64,000 nt of DNA. It comes from Haemaphysalis longicornis. Taxonomy: Eukaryota > Arthropoda > Arachnida > Ixodida > Ixodidae. A program made the translations under genes and the position numbers. The stretch is taken from the NCBI GenBank assembly GCA_013339765.2, contig CM023449.1:19214955-19278954 (forward strand), given 5' to 3'. Positions within the stretch are counted from its first letter, which is position 1; each line of letters opens with the position of its first letter. This document shows positions 46,556-58,673 of this stretch, one piece after another. A model generated the notes under the pieces. It was not told where the DNA came from. It was given only the letters and a program-made list of their open reading frames with translations, and did no database searches.

Positions 46556-47209
46556 TTAACTGTCTGCAAGGAGCGGCAATGTGCGCAGAACGACAAGTTG
46601 TCAAGGAACGCCAAGCACACCGCGAGGACGAAAGGCCGCGAGTCCTTGGCGTTGCTCTTTTGAGAACGCACGGACTTTTCTGGACATCTGGCCACAGCAA
46701 ACAAAGTCCCCGTCACCGAACCCGAATCGCAGCAACAAAGCGCTGGTCGTGTTCTAAGCGCTCATTGCCGCAAGAACCTGCAGTTAAAAAAAAAAAAAGG
46801 GAAAGAAACTAAACGGAATTTTCGACACTTCTGTTTGTACCAAAGCCGCTATAAGTGTGGCAGTTGAATGCGTTTCAAGTGATGCCCGGGGAAGCTCGAA
46901 GAAAAATGACGGAATAGCCCCCTTTTTTTTCTTTTCATCTTCAACGACTTTCCTTTGCAACTTCTCCAGTCCGGCGTAGAGCAGTCCCCCAGCTGGACGG
47001 CACACAATCGGCCGGAAAATAGCACAGAACAACGGGGCAGTAGATCTGTTTGCGGAGAATGCGAAAGGATATTCAGCGACTTGACCACTACGATCCGCCG
47101 ACGCCACACCGTGAAGCGAGCTCTAGACACCGTAACAAGCGCTTTAGATTGCATGGTAAGATCACTTGCATGTCCACTCCGGGATAAGAGCCTAAAAACA
47201 TGCACTCCC

Positions 47210-47290
47210 AAGTTCCCACACCACTCAGAGGCAAATGCGTTGTGCTGCTGAGCTAAAGGGTTCAGGTTCGACCCCGAACGGCAACGGTAG
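47210..47290 (+). repeat. tRNA-like SINE head
   Basis: Contains aggttcgaccccg (B box) preceded by gctgctgagctaaag. A degraded SINE is more likely than a tRNA gene, since no acceptor stem pairs. Confidence 0.4.
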
Positions 47291-48158
47291 TTTTTCGGAC
47301 GGACTTAGCTTAACTACTAGTTTAAGACGGTGCTGAAGCGCCGTATCGACCGAATACACATAGACGAAGGATTATTGGCAATGTAACTATTTTGGAAACC
47401 CTTTCAACGAAAGGAGTCATCTCAAAATGCCGCCGCGGACACAGCGCTGGTCTGATGCTTCCAATGCAAGGCATTTGCGATGAGGGCATGTAGCTCGTTT
47501 GGGATTATTGCATTTATGCTAATCGACAAGCCAAGTATCGGCAAGTAAGTCGCCTACAGACGGTGTTCCCATGCCGTGGTTTCAATAGGCGACGGCGGTC
47601 TTGCGTTGCAGAACAAGTTGCCGAGGCTAACTTCGCAAAACTATCGGTGTCACCGAAGCGCCCACCGCGAAAGAACAAACAAACAGGAAGGAACGTCAAT
47701 TCCCAATCGAATCATACTGCCAACGACGGCGCCTGCAATGAGTTTCACTAAATTGGTGCTGACGTATGCGGTGTGCCGACGGCTTCCAAGCGCAGCAAGT
47801 CGCCCGCAATCAACTTCAGTGTCGCCGGTGCAAGTACCATTTTTTTTTCGGCGTCGACAACACGCACGCGCTGCCAGCAATCTGCCACATGATTCGCAAC
47901 AGCGAGCTCTAAGCGCCACACTACTCGAGAAACATGCCGCATAGTGCCAGGCGTGTTTTTTTTTATTTCATTCCTTCGTACCAAAAAAAAAAAAAAAAAC
48001 ACACATTCTACGTGTTTCCAGACTTAATGCCATCCGCTGCGGGGCAAAGATTGTCGACATTTGTTTTTCGGTTCTTTGCGAACATATTTCGCAACTCAAA
48101 AACAGACAACGTTCACGGAAAAGAGAGTGCACGAGTCGTATAAACCCCGCCTCCTCAC

Positions 48159-49003
48159 TTGTAGTAATGCTCCATCTTCAGATGCGGTTGTCCACGCACC
48201 ATCTGGAGCCGCATGTGAACAACGGCGCCCTTGAAGTTCGGGTCGTCGGCCGTGGGACTCTTGTACGGCGCCGCCTGCTTCCTTCGACGGCCACGAGTCT
48301 GCTGCGAGGTCGCAACCACCGGCGCGGGACAGTCTCCAGGAGAGTCGGCTGCCGAGGCATTGAGGTTGCTGCCAGAAGGCCGGCGGGAACTGTCGGTGTC
48401 ACTGCTACGCTCTTTCGGAACTTCCCCCTGCGAGGTCTTCCTCTTCGAAGTCTCCTGGTTCGAGCCCGACACGATGCATGCACGGGCCGAACTGCCTGCC
48501 GCTTCGGCTAGCGGCATAAGCGGCGATTCCGCCTGAATCTTCGAAAGAGACGTCTGTGATGACTCGGTTCCCGCAGCGGCGGTGGAGACGTCCGTGCGGA
48601 TCTGCGAGGCGGCTTCGCTCGCCACTATCTGCTCTGCCAGGTCGTGAATCTTCATGAGTCTCTCAGACTCGCTGGAGGTGTCAAAGGGTTCGTCGGAGTC
48701 CGCGTTGCCGAACACAGCCGAGGACTCCGCGTACGAAGACTCGGAGGACAACGTGTAGGAGACTTCTGGGTCGGCGTCGAAGGCGAAGGTCACTTTGGAG
48801 TCGCCGTCGTCGTATTGACGTCGGGCGGCGACGGCATCCGCACAGGACCGGATAGACGGCAGGTCTCCGTATTCGCCAGATTGCTTGCTCGTCCTGTAAT
48901 AGGCGTCCACTGCTTGCTGTGCGGCCGACGTGACGCCGACACGTTCGAAGCAGTCGGCGGAATCCCGTACATCGAAGAAGCTGCAGCCAGTCTGCGATGC
49001 CAT
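48159..49003 (-). CDS. GATA-type zinc-finger protein, first coding exon
   Basis: Encodes 281 residues from MASQTGCSFFDV (ATG 49001-49003, context aaagctATGG) to MKMEHYY-like end KMEHYY, with donor GTGAGG after two bases of the next codon (48157-48158). The segment is Ser/Asp/Glu-rich, with a basic stretch (GRRRKQAAPYK) near its end and PNFKGAVVHMRLQM after it. It looks mostly disordered; the function is inferred only from the downstream GATA exon. An upstream in-frame Met (49264) was rejected because an acceptor (tgttgtcag, 49073-49081) lies between. The total coding sequence of the four exons is 1,164 nt, 387 residues plus stop. Confidence 0.8.
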
Positions 49004-49072
49004 AGCTTTCCCTGCGGCCAGAAGGCTGGGATGACGAGCCGCTTCGCTTAGCGCGAAATATTTTTTGCCGCG
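49004..49072 (-). other. 5' UTR part of first coding exon (GATA-type gene)
   Basis: From the acceptor at 49073-49074 to the ATG. It contains no ATG. It joins the proposed non-coding exon at 50280 onward. Confidence 0.5.
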
Positions 49073-50279
49073 CTGACAACAGAGGCACCGGTGGACGGGA
49101 CGACGACGACTGAAGATGAAAGCCGAAGGCAAACCTGCGCGGTTTAACAAGAGAACAACACCGAACAAAAAAAAAATTGGAGAGAGCGAGAGAGCTACGT
49201 CAGTAGCCATCCGTTGCTCGGCGCAGTTCTGCTTTAAAAAGCGATAAAAAGGACAGATCATCAACGACCTTACGCGCTTGTATCTTTACGAAGCCGCGAT
49301 CACTGCCGCTCGACTGGTATTGGCGTTACATCTTCACACACGATAATCTAGTTGAATTAAAAGGAAAGTCGCAATAAGCAAAACCGCCCTGTTTTAGCAC
49401 GCACGCACGCGCGCACACAAAAGCAATCGCTGCAGTCAAGGCAGCAGTACTAGTGTGCCGATTGAAACAAAAAACAAGTTTGAAAAAACGTCGACAGGAC
49501 AGCCTGACAGCCAGTGAGTGCGGGAGTAAGAACATTTTGCGTTTAGATGGGGTAGGAGGAAAATAGGGGCCAGATTGTGCAATTAAGGTGTACGTAAAAT
49601 AGCAAATGGATGAGATAATTAGGGTAGACAGAATAGGGCACAAGGCGAAATATCTGTGTGGCAACATCGAACTAAAATGAAATGGAGGCGGCCAGTCCCC
49701 TCCTACCCTCCCAATGGCACGGCTCAGATGCCCCTGATGGTTAGGCTAAACGGAATAACGTCGAAACCGCAAACACAACACGCGAAACCACCCCCAAAAG
49801 CGCGTAGACGAGGGGTGATGCAAAGAAAAACGAAAACTTGATAATCAAGAGTGACGTTCAAGCACTACGCTCATTAAGACAAGATCGGTAGCACCAACCC
49901 CGAAGGAACCCCGGGTAACGGTACAGACACCCAGCGAGATGGCATTCTCCCGATCGTGCGCAAAAACACCGATCTGACTACACTTCAGACTAAGCAATCG
50001 CGACACGAACAAATCCTGGCAATGCCGGCAACACGTTCGTGATCGTGATCCAACTCATGATCGACGGCAAGGAGACGATCACAAGCTTTATTTTGCAGGC
50101 TACCCTGTCGTAATTCACCGCCACACATAACATGGCGGCACCGTGTTCAAACAAGAAAACGAGCAGAATAGACACGAAATACAGTCTCGATTCCTCTGCA
50201 ACTAGCTGAAAACAACCTGACAGCGATACAATGGTGTTCCGATTTGCCAGAAAAGTGATCAAAATCCTGGTTCACTCAC
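49073..50279 (-). other. Proposed 5' UTR intron of the GATA-type gene
   Basis: 1,207 bp between GTGAGT donor (50274-50279) and CAG acceptor. Short open frames only; nothing else recognised. Confidence 0.45.
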
Positions 50280-50355
50280 CAAGTCGTCGAAGGGGCAGTT
50301 TGGGCAGACGTCGAGACACGATCGCGCTAACGCCGCTCAGTCGTCGTCTGCGAGC
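50280..50355 (-). other. Proposed non-coding first exon (GATA-type gene)
   Basis: A strong donor, cttg followed by GTGAGTG, ends a GC-rich segment that begins about 30 bp below a TATA box. No ATG lies in it. Assignment to the GATA-type gene rests on proximity and strand. Confidence 0.45.
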
Positions 50356-50382
50356 AATCGCCTAGGCTCCGGCCGACGCCGC

Positions 50383-50387
50383 TTATA
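50383..50387 (-). promoter_or_regulatory. TATA box upstream of GATA-type gene
   Basis: Minus strand catataagcggc, followed 30 bp on by the proposed start. The surrounding 150 bp are GC-rich with CpG-dense cgtcg repeats, unlike the flanks. Confidence 0.4.
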
Positions 50388-50399
50388 TGAATTGCACAG

Positions 50400-51285
50400 T
50401 CATTCACCGTCACCGTCGCAAATGTCTTCATCCCTCGAAAGATGCCTGACTCTTCGGCAGTACGATTCCTGTTGCATGTTCATGCGAGCTTCATCGGACA
50501 CGAGTTTACGATGACATTTGTAGATAGCGCGCGCGGGAAAGGTTCGATCATTCGCAATTCAGTAACGTCGATTACACGTACAGATAACTGCGACGCAAGC
50601 GTCGCTATCGCCTTGTGGCGAACACAGCGAAATCAACGTCGATTCTACGCGATTGTGCTACGGTGATAGCGCAACGACTGATCCTTGCAAGACGAATACG
50701 TACGAAAAAAGAGACATCGGACATGACCGGTCGTTGCAGCTTGCTGCGCAGACGATGCATGCGAGAGAAATCTGCGTGACATCGCGAACACGGCAAATCG
50801 CGAGACCCGGAAAAGGCGAACCGCGCTTAAATGCGCGTGCAAAAAATTAGCCAATCACAGTCGAGACTGAGCCACAGTTTCAGTTTCGGTTTTGTTTGCA
50901 CGAGCGATGGCGGGATTGCGGAGGTATCGCAAGCCCTGAATAACATGCAAAATCATCCCTATTCGATAATTACAGTTTCTCTGGTAAATTAAGCACAACT
51001 TTTCTGAAGAATAATGATCTTTGTTCGCAAGTTAACATGAATTCCTGTGCAGCAACCAGTGATGATGACAGAACGCAGCCACGCGAAGTGCAGCGTAGAA
51101 GAGCGGTTTTCGTTGTGATGTGAGATAATGGTACCTGTTCGGGAAGAAGCTACAAGAAGTAATGTGGTACATCTATTGACGGTGCAAGAATCAATGTTTT
51201 AATCGTTGGTGTACAGAGGTGTCCCGAGGCACCAACGATAACTATCTTCGTCGTCGTTTTCGTGGAGTGGCTATTACTTTTAGTT
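50400..51285. other. Intergenic stretch, nothing recognised
   Basis: No coding or repeat family is seen. Several short frames lack any similarity I know. Confidence 0.4.
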
Positions 51286-51287
51286 AG

Positions 51288-52160
51288 TTTGTTTGTTTGA
51301 AGTATTTATTCCTACGCGGTTCTTGGCTTACGCCGAGGGGAAGGAGGGTGAGAGGACAGGTTTGAAGAATGGTGTGGGTGTGGAGAGGTTGTGGTTCGGT
51401 ACTCCGGGATGAAAAACAAAGGAGACGAATGCACGCAGTGTAGAATAAACGTTTTTGAGTACAAAAGCGAAAAAGAAGCTAAAACCGGTGAGGACCCTCA
51501 GTTCAGGAATCCATATGCGTCAGCCGCAGCTTCGGCGCGGTCGATCTGCCGTATCTGACCAGGCGCGCCGATGTGACAGTGAGCTGTTCCGCCCAGGCTT
51601 TGACTATGGGGTCTGGAGAGGTGGGTAGGAGGGTATTATGGCGTGCACACTGCACACTGCGGGAGGGCGGGGGCATCTCCGCGGAAGGTTAGCTCAAGGG
51701 GTCGGGGATCGTGATTGTGGAGGGCACGTTTAATAGGAGCTGGAAATGGATTTGTTTAGTTGCCGCCACAGCGCAGCCTGGTGCCGCGATAGGGAGAGTT
51801 GGGGTGGTGGGAATATTCGTCGGGAAAGCCGGGCGCGAAAGATATGGTCAGCGTAACGGGGCTCTAAAGACGCGGGTTCGCTGTCAGCCCCTCCGGCGGT
51901 CGGACAGGCGAGTTAGGGCCGAGGCGTGAGCGCGCCCGTTATCCCGGAATGTCGGCATGGTCAGTAATCCACACAAGGGCCACGTCTCGCGTGAGGGTAG
52001 GGAAGGAGTGGTTCAAGGCGAGAGGCATTACGTTAGGTGAGGAAGTTAGACAGGAATCACTGAGATGCCGACACGGAATCTGTGAAGCTGTGAAGACGTA
52101 GACTGCGTTGTCAAAGGGAGGTAAGCGGGGGTTCAGGAAATAGCACGTGCGATGGCCCGC
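51288..52160 (-). pseudogene. LINE C-terminal fragment, antisense, with (CAAA)n tail
   Basis: Minus-strand end reads aataaatacttcaaacaaac, tail at 51288-51300. Upstream minus-strand frames show AWAEQLTVTSARLVRYGR-like sequence of a LINE tail, broken by stops. The boundary toward 52160 is uncertain; similar degraded sequence may reach 52550. Confidence 0.45.
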
Positions 52161-52795
52161 TCTTCGAGGATGGCGGGATCACTGGAACCTAGCTCTGATC
52201 CCGCGGGTTTGGGCCGACCACAGCACCGAATCGGCAGCGGGTGGTAGAGTACGCGTCGGTGTAAAGGATGGTGTGAGATGGGGAGTTGGGGTGAGCACGA
52301 TGCTCGGCGTTGTGCTCAGGGTACATAAGTCGGTGGATAGGGAATGCGTGGAGGGAGGACGTGGCAGCAGGGGATGGGAGTGTGTGAGGGAGGGTGGGAA
52401 CGAGTGGTGTGGGCTGGCCTAAAGTCGGCAGAACATAGCTGCCCTGGGGTGTGCGGGCGATGCGGGATTTCTGTGCTGTCAGTGTGGCTCCATCATTTCG
52501 AGAGTATATTTGTCACCCCGATCCGATGGAATCGCTCATTAAGCGCGAACGGTGGAAGCGTGAGGGCTGTTACAGCGAAGCTGCACATGTCTTATCCCCC
52601 CGCCCCTCAGTTCTCGCGCCCGTGTGGAACGAAAACTGGGGGAGTTGTGTGCAGCGTATAGACAAATTCATAAAAAAATTAAAGAAAATGTCTAAGAGCA
52701 TCTACACTTTCCTATAAAATGTCTGATATTGTCCCTGTGTCTTCCAAGAAGTGTATTTGTGTTTACAGGTGAAGCCCACTTTAGAAAAATCGGTG

Positions 52796-53500
52796 TAATC
52801 TTGGTCTTGCTAAGCTGGCTTTCAGACATTGTGTGTTGCGCAGTGAATCATGGCCCCCTACGGAGGGCGTATGGTTACTGCCCCACATTATACTCTTTCC
52901 CCCCCCCCTTCCCCGCTTTCCCGAGTCGTGTATGTTGCTCGCCACGCACAGCGTCTGCTTCCCTCGGGGACCTAGCCACGCTAATCCACTCCATGTGGGC
53001 ATGTCCCCAAGACCCCTTTGCACCCATAGTTAATGAAGAGCAGTGGCAGGTAGCGCTGGGCAGCTCGGACCCTGAGGTCCAGAGTACCGTGAACTTCTGC
53101 AACACCACCGCCTTGCCAGATGTGCCTACCCACCACCGCACCAGAAGCTTACCCGAGAAGAGGCTGTAGCCTGGCAGCAACTACAGACCAACACATACCC
53201 CCACCTTAGCTTCCTTGCACATCATACACCCACAATGTATCCGCCAACATGCCCACCTGCAGCGAACATGCAACACTGTACACACCACGGGGCTTGCCAG
53301 AACACACCAGCAGCCCCCATTATTCGCACCCCCACCCTCGAGCAGTGGGAGGCCGCGCTGTGAACTTCGGACCCTGAGGACCAGCGACAGTTGGTGGACC
53401 GGCATGCAGGACCGCAGCCGCCGCAGGTGCCCTGGACTGGGGGCTTCTCCCGCTTTCAAGCTCAAATCTTTTGAATAAATGTTTTTACCACCACCACACT
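52796..53500 (+). pseudogene. Two overlapping LINE C-terminal fragments with (ACC)n tail
   Basis: The frame 52729-53169 has IHSMWACPQDPF and EEQWQVALGSSDPEVQ. About 300 bp later a second set (LEQWEAAL, TSDPEDQRQLVDRHAG) appears, ending ttgaataaatgtttttaccacc (53470-53491). The repeated EQW...SDP motif shows two copies of one family, the second inserted in or duplicated from the first. Confidence 0.55.
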
Positions 53501-53854
53501 TCTCGTCACCCGTGCTGTCAATGTCGCTGCTGGCTTGAAATCGGCGGCCACGCGGCTTCCGTAAACCATCCTAAGCGTGGTGGTGGTGGTGGTGCCAAAA
53601 GAGATGGCTCATACCCACTCAGGGGGATTGGCCAGGAAAGGGGCGCTCACAGTGAGAAATAACAAAGTAATTAAAGAAAGACATTTAAGGAGGTAAATAA
53701 AATATTAGGGAAATATATACAGAAAAAAAAACTGCTCAAACATGAGACGTAGCATCAGGAAGTGTTGAAACCAACATAAAATAAAATAAAAAAATAAAGG
53801 AAAGAAAGCATGAAAGTACGTAGAGAAATAAAACAAGAAGGGAAGCTGGCGAAG

Positions 53855-54345
53855 GAGAGGCGTCAATCCGGGAGCCTCATCTCTGACCATGAAATCCTAA
53901 CTCCGCTGGACTCTACCTACAGCTCCCTCCTCGCGCACTACACACACATCAGAAGAACATACCCTCCTCCACACCACAGTCTCTCCAACCACCAAGCTCA
54001 CATATATCGGCGTCTACAAACAGAAACCTTCTACAACCACACTATCCTCTCCCACATATCTCCGTCCATTTTCCCCCACAACTGCCCACAATGTGACATC
54101 CCTCTCACAACCTACCACCTTGTGTATTCATGTCCCCACCACCCCCACCCCATTCACTCCCCCTCCCTTGAGCAGTGGGAGTCTGCGCTGACCAGCTCGG
54201 CGCCGGAGCATCAAATCGCCCTGGTGCAACGAGCCCTGGATTCGGCGCAGGCTCGCGGCCTCCTGGACGTAGGAGGCTGACCACATCCCTTTCCAGCTCC
54301 CTTGGCTTCTCAATAAAAAATGTTTTTTACCACCACCACCACCTC
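53855..54345 (+). pseudogene. LINE C-terminal fragment with (ACC)n tail
   Basis: An open frame of 156 codons ends in a clean tail: TYSSLLAHYTHIRRTYPPPH, IYRRLQTETF, CPQCDIPLTTYHLVYSC, LEQWESALTSSAPEHQ and LDSAQARGLLDVGG. The 3' UTR ends caataaaaaatg at 54312-54322, then ACC/TCC repeats. The frame is intact over the zinc finger, so this is a fairly young fragment. Confidence 0.7.
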
Positions 54346-54385
54346 CTCCTCTTCCTCCTCGTCCCTCTGCTATTTTTATGCGTGC

Positions 54386-54510
54386 ATGTATGTATGTATG
54401 TATGTATGTATGTATGTATGTATGTATGTATGTATGTATGTATGTATGTATGTATGTATGTATGTATGTATGTATGTATGTATGTATGTATGTATGTATG
54501 TATGTATGTA
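54386..54510 (+). repeat. (ATGT)n microsatellite
   Basis: About 31 uninterrupted tetranucleotide units. All four-residue-repeat open frames here are artefacts of the repeat. Confidence 0.95.
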
Positions 54511-54580
54511 CCCCAAGCACAGGAAAAAATTACATTGACATAAATACCCCAGAAAGCGGGGGGGGGGGGGGGAATCGCCC

Positions 54581-54770
54581 CGCCGGTAGCGTAGTGGTTA
54601 TCGCACCAGACCGGTATTCTGGAGGTCGTGGGTTCGGATCCCACCTGGCGGGCATTTTGTCTCCGCTTTCTTTCTTTCTTTCCAAATTCTTTATCTGTTT
54701 CGGTGACCTACCACAACCTCCCCTTTGCTTTCCGAGGTTTTTTTGACTGCCAACCCTTATTTCTGTATGT
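54581..54770 (+). mobile_element. tRNA-derived SINE with (TATG)n tail
   Basis: The head has tagcgtagtggttatcgc (A box), an anticodon-arm-like ccagaccggtattctgg and gtgggttcggatcccac (T arm). A T-rich body and a tail with tatgtatgtaag follow. The acceptor stem pairs only imperfectly (ccccgcc with ggcgggc) and position 33 is C, so a SINE is favoured over a working tRNA gene. Confidence 0.6.
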
Positions 54771-54824
54771 ATGTAAGTATGTATGTATGTCCCGAAACAA
54801 CCGTCCTCTTGACCGTACCGAAGT

Positions 54825-54900
54825 TTTCACAAGCAAGGGATTCGAACCTACAAACAATAAGTACGCAGTTTCGTCATACTAAGTGTACCGAGGAGTTAAT
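54825..54900 (-). repeat. Degraded tRNA-like SINE head
   Basis: Minus strand carries taggttcgaatccc (54838-54851), a perfect B-box core, with little else preserved. Confidence 0.4.
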
Positions 54901-55064
54901 CCGCGCCTGTTAATATTACTAAGTTTCCGCGCGTGCGTCTGGAGGCAATACGCATGTGTCCGCGCGCCTGTTTTTGTATGCATGCATGCATGTATATATG
55001 CGTGTGCGTATGTATGTGTGTATGCGTGCGTATGTGTATGTGTCTATGTGTATGCGTGTGCGCC

Positions 55065-55150
55065 TATGTATGTATGTATGTATGTATGTATGTATGTATG
55101 TATGTATGTATGTATGTATGTATGTATGTATGTATGTATGTATGTATGTA
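55065..55150 (+). repeat. Second (ATGT)n microsatellite
   Basis: About 21 units, merging on the left with gtgtatgcgt-type degenerate repeats (54985-55060). Confidence 0.9.
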
Positions 55151-55174
55151 TGCATGCATGCATGTATCAATGTG

Positions 55175-55300
55175 TCGAACCGAAAAAAATACCGGTTCGG
55201 TTACGGTTCTGGTTCAGGCGAAATCATTTCGTTCCGGTTCAGTTCCGGTTGACAAAATCACGAACCGAACCGGTTCGCGAACCGGTTCGGTTCGCGAATT
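55175..55300. repeat. Palindromic gaaccggttc block
   Basis: The motif ccggttcggtt and its inverse recur about eight times in 125 bp, forming overlapping palindromes such as gaaccggttcg. It resembles the subterminal blocks of the hAT-like element at 2338-3357 in design, not in sequence. Only one end is visible. Confidence 0.6.
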
Positions 55301-55890
55301 ATCACTGAAATTAGAAAAAAGAACAATTAGTAGTTTAAAATGGCAGTCAAATCAAAATACAAACAAAAATTAAAAATGCTGCTGTTCCCCAAGGGAAGTG
55401 GCGCAATGCCAAAGGAAACTTTAAACAATTACGAGATATTAGAAAAACATAAGAAGTGGCGACAATTTACCACCTAGTTTCTCGCCCAGAATTTATGTTG
55501 TCCTACCGACTATTTATAAAGCCACTGCCAACAGATATGACGGTTGGGTATATTTTCTCCCCTTTCCTTTTTTTGTTGAAATCGCAATTGTCGCTATCGA
55601 ATCGCCCATCACACTAACCTTCAAGCCTTAAATTAGGCCTTAAATTAGCCCCTTAGTCTTACGAAAAATGTTTGAAACGCGATGATTTCTACAAACCGAC
55701 TCCAATGAAAGTCCATTCGCGCGAGGGATTCGTCGGCGTCGTCTGCCCACGGTGGTAGCCGGCTATGCACTCGCTGACCTTGGACCGGCGAGCCTTTTCC
55801 CTTTGGCGCCTCGCGACAGAGGGCGCGTCGGTGCCGTGCCCGGCGCCGTGACTTTATCGCACCGCTGGAGCAAGCCCTGCTGCGCCTCCT
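55301..55890. other. AT-rich spacer
   Basis: No gene or repeat is recognised. It separates the palindromic block from the GC-rich LINE. Confidence 0.4.
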
Positions 55891-55899
55891 CAATAATTA

Positions 55900-57400
55900 T
55901 TGATCCGTGCCCTGGACCACCGGCTGAACTTCCGACAGGCAGCCAAGGAGCTCTGAGCCAGGGCGCAGCTGGCCACAACGGCAGTGCACAAAATGGTGGC
56001 CCGGGACAGTGGCTGCTAACAGCGGACGGCCATCCGGCTGTACAGTGCCGTTGGCGGTGGGTCTCCTTATGTACGCGCTCCCGCTGGTGAGCCTGCGGAA
56101 AACCACCTGGCGGCAGCTGGAAAGAGACCACAGCAAGGGGGTCCGCGCTTGCCTCGGCCTACCGCAGAGCTCGCCGTGCGAGAAGACGCTGGCCGTGGCG
56201 GGGGCAGTGGACCCTTGAGATGACGGCTGACCTGCGGACGCTTGGCCAGATTGACCGGCTGTGGCGCGCCGAGGGATGCGGTCCTGCTGCTGCAGCGGCT
56301 GAGGGGCCGCCACCACTCGCGCATGGGGCACATGCTGGGGCTCTACGAGGAGGTGGTGGCCCCCGTGGACGCGAAGACCTAATCGCAACGCTCCTGTTCT
56401 GGCAGCTGACGCGCGGCTGGACATTCCGGGGCTGCGCAGCAAGCGGCGTACGCTCCACTGCGGGCAACTGCAGCTGGCTCGGGGCGTTGTCTGGGGCGAC
56501 CTAGACGGCCCCGCCCTAGTGTACACGGACAGCTCGGTGCGGCAGCAGCAGGGGTCGGCCACAGCGGCCGCCGTGCTGGGAGAGGCCACCCGACAGGCGC
56601 GGGTGCCCTATGCCTCTTCTTCGGCCCCGGCTGCGCTGGTAGGGGTCGGACTGGGCCTACCTGCTGCTGGAGATGGAGCCCTTGCCCTAGCGCTGCGCCC
56701 TGCTGTGCGACTCCCGGGTGGCCCTGGTGCGTCTTCGGGACGGAGACTCGCACTCCCTGTTGATGCAGGGCATCCGGGAGAAGGCGGCACAGCTGGCGGA
56801 CCGGAGAACTCAACTGTGCCTCTGCAGTGGGTTCCCGCCCACATCGGGATGGATGGCAACAAGCGGGCGGACGAGCTGGCTGCCGGGGCACACGCGCTGC
56901 CTCCCTCGGACATGGTGGCCCAGGCGGCAGCGGACGACGCCCGCCTGCTCATCCAGCGACACATCCGGACCAGGCATCCAGACCCGCGGCTGCGGAGTCG
57001 GAGGGGGCCTGCCGCCTGTGCAGGGCCTCGCGCCTGCCTCGGACGACTGCGCTCGGCCGTCCTGCGCCTCCACGTGGGGAACGTGTGGACGGCGGAGCGG
57101 AAGCACCGACTGGGGCGGGTGGCCAGCCCCGCTTGCACTCACGGTCGAGCGCCCGTGCAGTCCCTGCGGCACGTACTCTACTAGTGCCCAAAGTTTGCGG
57201 CAGGGCGGGCAAAGCTCCTGGTCGTGGTTCAAGGAGTGCGGCCACTTGAGGAGCTGCTTTGGCCCCCGGGCAGTGCTAGAGAGCGGGACCAAGTGCTCGG
57301 GGGCCTGGGTAGATACCTGGGGACCTCGGGGCTGCACAGTGCACTCCACTACAACTCCGCCTAACTGCCCAGACTGTAGTGGAGTGCTGCTGCTGAAGCA
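55900..57400 (+). pseudogene. GC-rich LINE, RT end and RNase H domain, broken
   Basis: The frame 56519-57184 has YTDSSVRQQQGSATAA (RNase H Asp) and LQWVPAHIGMDGNKRADELA (RNase H His/Asp block), interrupted by frameshifts around 56690-56780. Upstream, VHKMVARDSGC-like and ENHLAAAGKRPQ-like pieces in other frames are RT-thumb remnants. GC content is far above its neighbours. Downstream are a tail remnant (RYLGTSGLHSAL) and a (GT)n array. Confidence 0.65.
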
Positions 57401-57413
57401 GCTTCTCTACTTC

Positions 57414-57416
57414 TGT

Positions 57417-57468
<52 letters not shown>
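57414..57468 (+). repeat. (GT)n microsatellite
   Basis: A near-pure GT array directly after the GC-rich LINE tail, consistent with a microsatellite-type LINE tail or later expansion. Confidence 0.85.

Positions 57469-58673
<1,205 letters not shown>

Larger units (their letters stand above)
45889..48158 (-). other. Intron of the GATA-type gene between first and second coding exons
   Basis: 2,270 bp with GTGAGG donor and CAG acceptor. It holds an AT-rich tetranucleotide block (46446-46555), a plus-strand tRNA-like segment (about 47210-47290) and A/T runs at 46787-46798 and 47983-47998. Confidence 0.7.

Noticed and set aside
48155..48157. Stop codon TGA closing the 369-codon frame as the end of a single-exon gene
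   Set aside because: The TGA overlaps a consensus donor GTGAGG, and splicing there gives phase-matched exons leading to the GATA finger.
49004..49264. N-terminal extension of the GATA-type protein from MMICPF
   Set aside because: The region has a good acceptor at 49073, poorer codon character and a hydrophobic stretch out of keeping with a nuclear protein; the start at 49003 has a good context.
54581..54655. Possible functional tRNA gene
   Set aside because: Acceptor stem has a mismatch, position 33 is not T, the B box reads ggttcggatcc and a SINE body with tail follows.
54378..55252. Long open frames of repeated Met-Tyr-Val-Cys or His-Thr-Tyr-Ile
   Set aside because: They are translations of ATGT microsatellites, which stay open in every frame that avoids stops.
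55763..57349. Several long antisense frames (up to 230 codons) in the GC-rich block
   Set aside because: They overlap the RNase H-coding strand. High GC keeps all frames open, and none shows a known domain.
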